From Cladorhizidae sp. MBARI D1340-BT2 (lineage: Eukaryota > Porifera > Demospongiae > Poecilosclerida > Cladorhizidae): DNA of 64,000 nt. The notes below the pieces were generated by a model. It made no database searches and was not told the origin of the DNA. It saw only the letters and a list, made by a program, of their open reading frames with translations. Positions 51,734 through 63,148 of this stretch are shown here, piece after piece. The stretch is taken from assembly GCA_028752905.1 (NCBI GenBank), contig JAQNBH010000022.1:248001-312000 (forward strand). The letters are read 5' to 3'. Position numbers and translations under genes: made by a program. Positions within the stretch are counted from its first letter, which is position 1, and the number at the start of each line of letters is the position of its first letter.

Positions 51734-51812
51734 CCTCGCCATCTTGAAAACCGAAGTTATGAGCAAAAAGCGGGGCGCGGCCGACACATATAGCAGCACG
51801 TGTAAATGACGT
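51734..51812 (-). promoter_or_regulatory. Candidate transposase promoter/start region (copy 2)
   Basis: Same sequence as in copy 1: CAAGATGGCGAGG at 51734-51746, CACGTG at 51797-51802 and TGACGT at 51807-51812. Functional status is unknown. Confidence 0.38.
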
Positions 51813-51920
51813 TTTTAGAACGATTCAGCATTCTTTTGGGCATGTGCAGCAACAAGAATTTGGCACTTAGTTCAAATATATATTTTTATATAATTTTTTT
51901 CGCGAGTCCGATTTCCTTTT

Positions 51921-51934
51921 GCGCCATATGGCGC
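51921..51934. repeat. Perfect palindrome inside right end, copy 2
   Basis: gcgccatatggcgc followed by the tandem atggcgctt pair, identical to copy 1. Confidence 0.85.
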
Positions 51935-51938
51935 TTAT

Positions 51939-51951
51939 GGCGCTTAATCGG
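51939..51951 (-). repeat. Right terminal inverted repeat, copy 2
   Basis: ggcgcttaatcgg followed by TTAA at 51952-51955 and then satellite gataggtctctcc. Confidence 0.93.
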
Positions 51952-51955
51952 TTAA

Positions 51956-54115
51956 GATAGGTCTCTCCCTGTGCTCTCTGTTGATATCAAACATCCATAA
52001 TATTCTGCACACTTCACTGTAATGGACTTGATATGATTCGAATGATAGGTTTCATTATGTGTTCTCTATCTTGATATTTGCCCTAATTTGGTCTATATGT
52101 TTTCTCATTTCCCCCCCAAAAATCTTGTTATTTTGCCGTAAAGCTCATAACTTTTCTACACTTTACCCAAAAAAGATAATTTTTATATCACCGGATAGCC
52201 CTTCTAATTATCTGTCTTTTGTACGTGCTAAAATTTTGAGTACTCTAAGTATTAGCAAGTTATGGTGATTTGAAGTGGTAAGGTTTGCGATCTTTCCTGG
52301 CGTTTTCCAGTTGCCAAAGCGGTGGCCTGCCAGTGAAAAACCACTACATTTATTGATAATCTGTTGACATGTTGCAGATAAGGGCCTTCTCTATCAGTTG
52401 ACAAACTCTGGGACTTTGGTCTTGTTAATTAGGGCAGTTATGAATTGTACTCTTACTTGATGCTAAACATGTTAGCTTCGTAGATTATCCACACTTCACT
52501 GAATAGACTTGATGTATAGCTATTAAGATAGGACTCTCTAAGTGCTCTCTCTTGATACCAAACATCCATATATTCTGCACACTTCACTGTAATGGACTTG
52601 CAAGATAGGTATCTCTCAGTGTTCTCTATCTTGAGCTAAACATATTAGCTTCATAGATTCTCCACACTTCACTGAATAGACTTGATATATAGCTCTAAAG
52701 GTAGGCCTCTCTCTGTTCTCTCTCTTGATACCAAACATCCGTATATTCTGCATACATAGAATCACAAGATAGGTTTCTCTATGTGTTCTCTATGTTGATG
52801 CTAAACAGGTTAGCTTCATAGATTCTCCACACTTCACTGTATAAACTTGATATATAGCTATTAAGATAGGTCTCTCCCTGTGCTCTCTGTTGATATCAAA
52901 CATCCATAATATTCTGCACACTTCACTGTAATGGACTTGATATGATTCGAATGATAGGTTTCATTATGTGTTCTCTATCTTGATATTTGCCCTAATTGGG
53001 TCTATATGTTTCTCATTTCCCCCCCAAAAATCTTGTTATTTTGCCGTAAAGCTCATAACTTTTCTACACTTTACCCCAAAAAGATAATCTTTATATCACC
53101 GGATAGCCCTTCTAATTATCTGTCTTTTGTACGTGCCAAAATTTTGAGTACTCTAAGCATTAGCAAGTTATGGTGATTTGAAGTGGTAAGGTTTGCGATC
53201 TTTCCTGGCGTTTTCCAGTTGCCAAAGCGGTGGCCTGCCAGTGAAAAACCACTACATTTATTGATAATCTGTTGACATGTTGCAGATAAGGGCCTTCTCT
53301 ATCAGTTGACAAACTCTGGGACTTTGGTCTTGTTAATTAGGGCAGTTATGAATTGTACTCTTACTTGATGCTAAACATGTTAGCTTCGTAGATTATCCAC
53401 ACTTCACTGAATAGACTTGATGTATAGCTATTAAGATAGGACTCTCTAAGTGCTCTCTCTTGATACCAAACATCCATATATTCTGCACACTTCACTGTAA
53501 TGGACTTGCAAGATAGGTATCTCTCAGTGTTCTCTATCTTGAGCTAAACATGTTAGCTTCATAGATTCTCCACACTTCACTGAATAGACTTGATATATAG
53601 CTCTAAAGGTAGGCCTCTCTCTGTTCTCTCTCTTGATACCAAACATCCGTATATTCTGCATACATAGAATCACAAGATAGGTTTCTCTATGTGTTCTCTA
53701 TCTTGATGCTAAACAGGTTAGCTTCATAGATTCTCCACACTTCACTGTATAAACTTGATATATAGCTATTAAGATAGGTCTCTCCCTGTGCTCTCTGTTG
53801 ATATCAAACATCCATAATATTCTGCACACTTCACTGTAATGGACTTGATATGATTCGAATGATAGGTTTCATTATGTGTTCTCTATCTTGATATTTGCCC
53901 TAATTGGGTCTATATGTTTCTCATTTTCCCCCCAAAAATCTTGTTATTTTGCCGTAAAGCTCATAACTTTTCTACACTTTACCCCAAAAAGATAATCTTT
54001 ATATCACCGGATAGCCCTTCTAATTATCTGTCTTTTGTACGTGCCAAAATTTTGAGTACTCTAAGCATTAGCAAGTTATGGTGATTTGAAGTGGTAAGAT
54101 TTGCGATCTTTCCTG
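51956..54115 (+). repeat. Satellite array right of copy 2
   Basis: The end of the interrupted unit repeats the copy 1 flank, including gttttctcatttcc and the rare gtgctaaaa near 52227. The unit at 52300 starts like the one at 46440 but ends like the one at 47348 (tatgttgatgc, ctaattgggtc, gataatcttt), so a junction of the duplication or a later exchange lies within it. The unit at 53208 shares its ending. Confidence 0.82.
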
Positions 54116-57100
54116 GCGTTTTCCAGTTGCCAAAGCGGTGGCCTGCCAGTGAAAAACCACTACATTTATTGATAATCTGTTGACATGTTGCAGATAAGGG
54201 TCTTCTCTATCAGTTGACAAACTCTGGTACTTTGGTCTTGTTAATTAGGACAGTTATGAATTGTACTCTTACTTGATGCTAAACATGTTAGCTTCGTAGA
54301 TTATCCACACTTCACTGAATAGACTTGATGTATAGCTATTAAGATAGGACTCTCTAAGTGCTCTCTCTTGATACCAAACATCCATATATTCTGCACACTT
54401 CACTGTAATGGACTTGCAAGATAGGTATCTCTCAGTGTTCTCTATCTTGAGCTAAACATGTTAGCTTCATAGATTCTCCACACTTCACTGAATAGACTTG
54501 ATATATAGCTCTAAAGGTAGGCCTCTCTCTGTTCTCTCTCTTGATACCAAACATCCGTATATTCTGCATACATAGAATCACAAGATAGGTTTCTCTATGT
54601 GTTCCCTATCTTGATGCTAAACAGGTTAGCTTCATAGATTCTCCACACTTCACTGTATAAACTTGATATATAGCTATTAAGATAGGTCTCTCCCTGTGCT
54701 CTCTGTTGATATCAAACATCCATAATATTCTGCACACTTCACTGTAATGGACTTGATATGATTCGAATGATAGGTTTCATTATGTGTTCTCTATCTTGAT
54801 ATTTGCCCTAATTTGGTCTATATGTTTCTCATTTTCCCCCCAAAAATCTTGTTATTTTGCCGTAAAGCTCATAACTTTTCTACACTTTACCCCAAAAAGA
54901 TAATTTTTATATAACCGGATAGCCCTTCTAATTATCTGTCTTTTGTACGTGCCAAAATTTTGAGTACTCTAAGCATTAGCAAGTTATGGTGATTTGAAGT
55001 GGTAAGGTTTGCGATCTTTCCTGGCGTTTTCCAGTTGCCAAAGCGGTGGCCTGCCAGTGAAAAACCACTACATTTATTGATAATCTGTTGACATGTTGCA
55101 GATAAGGGTCTTCTCTATCTGTTGACAAACTCTGGTACTTTGGTCTTGTTAATTAGGACAGTTATGAATTGTACTCTTACTTGATGCTAAACATGTTAGC
55201 TTCGTAGATTATCCACACTTCACTGAATAGACTTGATGTATAGCTATTAAGATAGGACTCTCTAAGTGCTCTCTCTTGATACCAAACATCCATATATTCT
55301 GCACACTTCACTGTAATGGACTTGCAAGATAGGTATCTCTCAGTGTTCTCTATCTTGAGCTAAACATATTAGCTTCATAGATTCTCCACACTTCACTGAA
55401 TAGACTTGATATATAGCTCTAAAGGTAGGCCTCTCTCTGTTCTCTCTCTTGATACCAAACATCCGTATATTCTGCATACATAGAATCACAAGATAGGTTT
55501 CTCTATGTGTTCTCTATGTTGATGCTAAACAGGTTAGCTTCATAGATTCTCCACACTTCACTGTATAAACTTGATATATAGCTATTAAGATAGGTCTCTC
55601 CCTGTGCTCTCTGTTGATATCAAACATCCATAATATTCTGCACACTTCACTGTAATGGACTTGATATGATTCGAATGATAGGTTTCATTATGTGTTCTCT
55701 ATCTTGATATTTGCCCTAATTGGGTCTATATGTTTCTCATTTTCCCCCCAAAAATCTTGTTATTTTGCCGTAAAGCTCATAACTTTTCTACACTTTACCC
55801 CAAAAAGATAATCTTTATATCACCGGATAGCCCTTCTAATTATCTGTCTTTTGTACGTGCCAAAATTTTGAGTACTCTAAGCATTAGCAAGTTATGGTGA
55901 TTTGAAGTGGTAAGATTTGCGATCTTTCCTGGCGTTTTCCAGTTGCCAAAGCGGTGGCCTGCCAGTGAAAAACCACTACATTTATTGATAATCTGTTGAC
56001 ATGTTGCAGATAAGGGTCTTCTCTATCAGTTGACAAACTCTGGTACTTTGGTCTTGTTAATTAGGACAGTTATGAATTGTACTCTTACTTGATGCTAAAC
56101 ATGTTAGCTTCGTAGATTATCCACACTTCACTGAATAGACTTGATGTATAGCTATTAAGATAGGACTCTCTAAGTGCTCTCTCTTGATACCAAACATCCA
56201 TATATTCTGCACACTTCACTGTAATGGACTTGCAAGATAGGTATCTCTCAGTGTTCTCTATCTTGAGCTAAACATGTTAGCTTCATAGATTCTCCACACT
56301 TCACTGAATAGACTTGATATATAGCTCTAAAGGTAGGCCTCTCTCTGTTCTCTCTCTTGATACCAATCATCCGTATATTCTGCATACATAGAATCACAAG
56401 ATAGGTTTCTCTATGTGTTCCCTATCTTGATGCTAAAAAGGTTAGCTTCATAGATTCTCCACACTTCACTGTATAAACTTGATATATAGCTATTAAGATA
56501 GGTCTCTCCCTGTGCTCTCTGTTGATATCAAACATCCATAATATTCTGCACACTTCACTGTAATGGACTTGATATGATTCGAATGATAGGTTTCATTATG
56601 TGTTCTCTATCTTGATATTTGCCCTAATTTGGTCTATATGTTTCTCATTTTCCCCCCAAAAATCTTGTTATTTTGCCGTAAAGCTCATAACTTTTCTACA
56701 CTTTACCCCAAAAAGATAATTTTTATATAATCGGATAGCCCTTCTAATTATCTGTCTTTTGTACGTGCCAAAATTTTGAGTACTCTAAGCATTAGCAAGT
56801 TATGGTGATTTGAAGTGGTAAGGTTTGCGATCTTTCCTGGCGTTTTCCAGTTGCCAAAGCGGTGGCCTGCCAGTGAAAAACCACTACATTTATTGATAAT
56901 CTGTTGACATGTTGCAGATAAGGGTCTTCTCTATCTGTTGACAAACTCTGGTACTTTGGTCTTGTTAATTAGGACAGTTATGAATTGTACTCTTACTTGA
57001 TGCTAAACATGTTAGCTTCGTAGATTATCCACACTTCACTGAATAGACTTGATGTATAGCTATTAAGATAGGACTCTCTAAGTGCTCTCTCTTGATACCA

Positions 57101-57747
57101 AACATCCATATATTCAGCACACTTCACTGTAATGGACTTGCAAGATAGGTATCTCTCAGTGTTCTCTATCTTGAGCTAAACATGTTAGCTTCATAGATTC
57201 TCCACACTTCACTGAATAGACTTGATATATAGCTCTAAAGGTAGGCCTCTCTCTGTTCTCTCTCTTGATACCAAACATCCGTATATTCTGCATACATAGA
57301 ATCACAAGATAGGTTTCTCTATGTGTTCCCTATCTTGATGCTAAACAGGTTAGCTTCATAGATTCTCCACACTTCACTGTATAAACTTGATATATAGCTA
57401 TTAAGATAGGTCTCTCCCTGTGCTCTCTGTTGATATCAAACATCCATAATATTCTGCACACTTCACTGTAATGGACTTGATATGATTCGAATGATAGGTT
57501 TCATTATGTGTTCTCTATCTTGATATTTGCCCTAATTGGGTCTATATGTTTCTCATTTCCCCCCCAAAAATCTTGTTATTTTGCCGTAAAGCTCATAACT
57601 TTTCTACACTTTACCCCAAAAAGATAATTTTTATATAACCGGATAGCCCTTCTAATTATCTGTCTTTTGTACGTGCCAAAATTTTGAGTACTCTAAGTAT
57701 TAGCAAGTTATGGTGATTTGAAGTGGTAAGGTTTGCGATCTTTCCTG
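54116..57747 (+). repeat. Higher-order repeat: dimer of 1816 bp, two copies
   Basis: Units at 54116 and 55932 pair with 55024 and 56840 (shift 1816). All four share gggtcttctc, ctctggtac and taggacagtt. First members have tatcagttgac and gttccctatc with an ending of atataaccgg or atataatcgg. Second members have tatctgttgac. The second members differ downstream: 55024 has catattagc, tatgttgatgc and gataatcttt, while 56840 does not. The copies have therefore been reshuffled since duplication. Confidence 0.78.
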
Positions 57748-58655
57748 GCGTTTTCCAGTTGCCAAAGCGGTGGCCTGCCAGTGAAAAACCACTACATTTA
57801 TTGATAATCTGTTGACATGTTGCAGATAAGGGCCTTCTCTATCAGTTGACAAAATCTGGGACTTTGGTCTTGCTAATTAGGGCAGTTATGAATTGTACTC
57901 TTACTTGATGCTAAACATGTTAGCTTCGTAGATTATCCACACTTCACTGAATAGACTTGATGTATAGCTATTAAGATAGGACTCTCTAAGTGCTCTCTCT
58001 TGATACCAAACATCCATATATTCTGCAGACTTCACTGTAATGGACTTGCAAGATAGGTATCTCTCAGTGTTCTCTATCTTGAGCTAAATATGTTAGCTTC
58101 ATAGATTCTCCACACTTCACTGAATAGACTTGATATATAGCTCTAAAGGTAGGCCTCTCTCTGTTCTCTCTCTTGATACCAAACATCCGTATATTCTGCA
58201 TACATAGAATCACAAGATAGGTTTCTCTATGTGTTCCCTATCTTGATGCTAAACAGGTTAGCTTCATAGATTCTCCACACTTCACTGTATAAACTTGATA
58301 TATAGCTATTAAGATAGGTCTCTCCCTGTGCTCTCTGTTGATATCAAACATCCATAATATTCTGCACACTTCACTGTAATGGACTTGATATGATTCGAAT
58401 GATAGGTTTCATTATGTGTTCTCTATCTTGATATTTGCCCTAATTTGGTCTATATGTTTCTCATTTTCCCCCCAAAAATCTTGTTATTTTGCCGTAAAGC
58501 TCATAACTTTTCTACACTTTACCCCAAAAAGATAATTTTTATATCACCGAATAGCCCTTCTAATTATCTGTCTTTTGTACGTGCCAAAATTTTGAGTACT
58601 CTAAGTATTAGCAAGTTATGGCGATTTGAAGTGGTAAGGTTTGCGATCTTTCCTG
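57748..58655 (+). repeat. Satellite unit linking the two dimer blocks
   Basis: A 908-bp unit with private variants ttgctaattaggg and ctgcagacttc. Its ending (accgaatagc, ttatggcgattt) belongs to the following dimer family. It holds part of a chance 92-codon frame at 58445-58723. Confidence 0.78.
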
Positions 58656-59516
58656 GCGTTTTCCAGTTGCCAAAGCGGTGGCCTGCCAGTGAAAAACCAC
58701 TACATTTATTGATAATCTGTTGACATGTTGCAGATAAGGGCCTTCTCTATCAGTTGACAAAATCTGGGACTTTGGTCTTGTTAATTAGGGCAGTTATGAA
58801 TTGTACTCTTACTTGATGCTAAACATGTTAGCTTCGTAGATTATCCACACTTCACTGAATAGACTTGATGTATAACTATTAAGATAGGACTCTCTAAGTG
58901 CTCTCTCTTGATACCAAACATCCATATATTCTGCACACTTCACTGTAATGGACTTGCAAGATAGGTATCTCTCAGTGTTCTCTATCTTGAGCTAAACATG
59001 TTAGCTTCATAGATTCTCCACACTTCACTGAATAGACTTGATATATAGCTCTAAAGGTAGCCCTCTCTCTGTTCTCTCTCTTGATACCAAACATCCGTAT
59101 ATTCTGCATACATAGAATCACAAGATAGGTTTCTCTATGTGTTCCCTATCTTGATGCTAAACAGGTTAGCTTCATAGATTCTCCACACTTCACTGTATAA
59201 ACTTGATATAATCCATAATATTCTGCACACTTCACTGTAATGGACTTGATATGATTCGAATGATAGGTTTCATTATGTGTTCTCTATCTTGATATTTGCC
59301 CTAATTTGGTCTATATGTTTCTCATTTTCCCCCAAAAAATCTTGTTATTTTGACGTAAAGCTCATAACTTTTTTACACTTTATCCATAAAAGATAATTTT
59401 TATATCACCGGATAGCCCTTCTAATTATCTGTCTTTTGTACGTGCCAAAATTTTGAGTACTCTAAGTATTAGCAAGTTATGGCGATTTGAAGTGGTAAGG
59501 TTTGCGATCTTTCCTG
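58656..59516 (+). repeat. Satellite unit with 47-bp deletion (861 bp)
   Basis: At 59210/59211 the sequence runs aaacttgatata directly into atccataatattc. The missing 47 bp (tagctattaagatagg to atatcaaac) include the TTAA at which the transposons sit in other units. No sub-repeat homology spans the break, so this deletion differs in kind from the 94- and 173-bp ones. Confidence 0.92.
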
Positions 59517-62500
59517 GCGTTTTCCAGTTGCCAAAGCGGTGGCCTGCCAGTGAAAAACCACTACATTTATTGATAATCTGTTGACATGTTGCAGATAAGG
59601 GCCTTCTCTATCAGTTGACAAAATCTGGGACTTTGGTCTTGTTAATTAGGGCAGTTATGAATTGTACTCTTACTTGATGCTAAACATGTTAGTTTCGTAG
59701 ATTATCCACACTTCACTGAATAGACTTGATGTATAACTATTAAGATAGGACTCTCTAAGTGCTCTCTCTTGATACCAAACATCCATATATTCTGCACACT
59801 TCACTGTAATGGACTTGCAAGATAGGTATCTCTCAGTGTTCTCTATCTTGAGCTAAACATGTTAGCTTCATAGATTCTCCACACTTCACTGAATAGACTT
59901 GATATATAGCTCTAAAGGTAGCCCTCTCTCTGTTCTCTCTCTTGATACCAAACATCCGTATATTCTGCATACATAGAATCACAAGATAGGTTTCTCTATG
60001 TGTTCCCTATCTTGATGCTAAACAGGTTAGCTTCATAGATTCTCCACACTTCACTGTATAAACTTGATATATAGCTATTAAGATAGGTCTCTCCCTGTGC
60101 TCTCTGTTGATATCAAACATCCATAATATTCTGCACACTTCACTGTAATGGACTTGATATGATTCGAATGATAGGTTTCATTATGTGTTCTCTATCTTGA
60201 TATTTGCCCTAATTTGGTCTATATGTTTCTCATTTTCCCCCCAAAAATCTTGTTAATTTGCCGTAAAGCTCATAACATTTCTACACTTTACCCCAAAAAG
60301 ATAATTTTTATATCACCGAATAGCCCTTCTAATTATCTGTCTTTTGTACGTGCCAAAATTTTGAGTACTCTAAGTATTAGCAAGTTATGGCGATTTGAAG
60401 TGGTAAGGTTTGCGATCTTTCCTGGCGTTTTCCAGTTGCCAAAGCGGTGGCCTGCCAGTGAAAAACCACTACATTTATTGATAATCTGTTGACATGTTGC
60501 AGATAAGGGCCTTCTCTATCAGTTGACAAAATCTGGGACTTTGGTCTTGTTAATTAGGGCAGTTATGAATTGTACTCTTACTTGATGCTAAACATGTTAG
60601 CTTCGTAGATTATCCACACTTCACTGAATAGACTTGATGTATAACTATTAAGATAGGACTCTCTAAGTGCTCTCTCTTGATACCAAACATCCATATATTC
60701 TGCACACTTCACTGTAATGGACTTGCAAGATAGGTATCTCTCAGTGTTCTCTATCTTGAGCTAAACATGTTAGCTTCATAGATTCTCCACACTTCACTGA
60801 ATAGACTTGATATATAGCTCTAAAGGTAGCCCTCTCTCTGTTCTCTCTCTTGATACCAAACATCCGTATATTCTGCATACATAGAATCACAAGATAGGTT
60901 TCTCTATGTGTTCCCTATCTTGATGCTAAACAGGTTAGCTTCATAGATTCTCCACACTTCACTGTATAAACTTGATATATAGCTATTAAGATAGGTCTCT
61001 CCCTGTGCTCTCTGTTGATATCAAACATCCATAATATTCTGCACACTTCACTGTAATGGACTTGATATGATTCGAATGATAGGTTTCATTATGTGTTCTC
61101 TATCTTGATATTTGCCCTAATTTGGTCTATATGTTTCTCATTTCCCCCCAAAAAATCTTGTTATTTTGACGTAAAGCTCATAACTTTTCTACACTTTATC
61201 CATAAAAGATAATTTTTATATCACCGGATAGCCCTTCTAATTATCTGTCTTTTGTACGTGCCAAAATTTTGAGTACTCTAAGTATTAGCAAGTTATGGCG
61301 ATTTGAAGTGGTAAGGTTTGCGATCTTTCCTGGCGTTTTCCAGTTGCCAAAGCGGTGGCCTGCCAGTGAAAAACCACTACATTTATTGATAATCTGTTGA
61401 CATGTTGCAGATAAGGGCCTTCTCTATCAGTTGACAAAATCTGGGACTTTGGTCTTGTTAATTAGGGCAGTTATGAATTGTACTCTTACTTGATGCTAAA
61501 CATGTTAGCTTCGTAGATTATCCACACTTCACTGAATAGACTTGATGTATAACTATTAAGATAGGACTCTCTAAGTGCTCTCTCTTGATACCAAACATCC
61601 ATATATTCTGCACACTTCACTGTAATGGACTTGCAAGATAGGTATCTCTCAGTGTTCTCTATCTTGAGCTAAACATGTTAGCTTCATAGATTCTCCACAC
61701 TTCACTGAATAGACTTGATATATAGCTCTAAAGGTAGCCCTCTCTCTGTTCTCTCTCTTGATACCAAACATCCGTATATTCTGCATACATAGAATCACAA
61801 GATAGGTTTCTCTATGTGTTCCCTATCTTGATGCTAAACAGGTTAGCTTCATAGATTCTCCACACTTCACTGTATAAACTTGATATATAGCTATTAAGAT
61901 AGGTCTCTCCCTGTGCTCTCTGTTGATATCAAACATCCATAATATTCTGCACACTTCACTGTAATGGACTTGATATGATTCGAATGATAGGTTTCATTAT
62001 GTGTTCTCTATCTTGATATTTGCCCTAATTTGGTCTATATGTTTCTCATTTTCCCCCCAAAAATCTTGTTAATTTGCCGTAAAGCTCATAACATTTCTAC
62101 ACTTTACCCCAAAAAGATAATTTTTATATCACCGAATAGCCCTTCTAATTATCTGTCTTTTGTACGTGCCAAAATTTTGAGTACTCTAAGTATTAGCAAG
62201 TTATGGCGATTTGAAGTGGTAAGGTTTGCGATCTTTCCTGGCGTTTTCCAGTTGCCAAAGCGGTGGCCTGCCAGTGAAAAACCACTACATTTATTGATAA
62301 TCTGTTGACATGTTGCAGATAAGGGCCTTCTCTATCAGTTGACAAAATCTGGGACTTTGGTCTTGTTAATTAGGGCAGTTATGAATTGTACTCTTACTTG
62401 ATGCTAAACATGTTAGCTTCGTAGATTATCCACACTTCACTGAATAGACTTGATGTATAACTATTAAGATAGGACTCTCTAAGTGCTCTCTCTTGATACC

Positions 62501-63148
62501 AAACATCCATATATTCTGCACACTTCACTGTAATGGACTTGCAAGATAGGTATCTCTCAGTGTTCTCTATCTTGAGCTAAACATGTTAGCTTCATAGATT
62601 CTCCACACTTCACTGAATAGACTTGATATATAGCTCTAAAGGTAGCCCTCTCTCTGTTCTCTCTCTTGATACCAAACATCCGTATATTCTGCATACATAG
62701 AATCACAAGATAGGTTTCTCTATGTGTTCCCTATCTTGATGCTAAACAGGTTAGCTTCATAGATTCTCCACACTTCACTGTATAAACTTGATATATAGCT
62801 ATTAAGATAGGTCTCTCCCTGTGCTCTCTGTTGATATCAAACATCCATAATATTCTGCACACTTCACTGTAATGGACTTGATATGATTCGAATGATAGGT
62901 TTCATTATGTGTTCTCTATCTTGATATTTGCCCTAATTTGGTCTATATGTTTCTCATTTTCCCCCAAAAAATCTTGTTATTTTGACGTAAAGCTCATAAC
63001 TTTTCGACACTTTATCCATAAAAGATAATTTTTATATCACCGAATAGCCCTTCTAATTATCTGTCTTTTGTACGTGCCAAAATTTTGAGTACTCTAAGTA
63101 TTAGCAAGTTATGGTGATTTGAAGTGGTAAGGTTTGCGATCTTTCCTG
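58656..63148 (+). repeat. Higher-order repeat: dimer of 1816 bp, 2.5 copies
   Basis: Units at 58656, 60425 and 62241 have gacgtaaagctc and ctttatccataaaag. Units at 59517 and 61333 have ttaatttgccg, cataacatttctac and accgaatagc. All share tgtataactatt and ggtagccctc, which relates them to type B of the A-B-C block. The shift between 59517 and 61333 is 1816 bp. Confidence 0.85.

Larger units (their letters stand above)
48821..51951 (-). mobile_element. piggyBac-like DNA transposon, copy 2 (3131 bp)
   Basis: It is the same element as copy 1, with the same 13-bp inverted repeats and TTAA. Reading line by line I saw only four single-base differences (equivalent to 43995, 44656, 44918 and 45001 in copy 1) and a 27-bp gain in the minisatellite, which fully accounts for the length difference. 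Flanking satellite on both sides carries the same rare variants as copy 1, so this is a duplicated copy, not a new insertion. Confidence 0.95.

Noticed and set aside
48821..51951. Second independent insertion of the same transposon at the same site
   Set aside because: Shared private variants in the flanking monomers and the 5833-bp spacing fit duplication far better.
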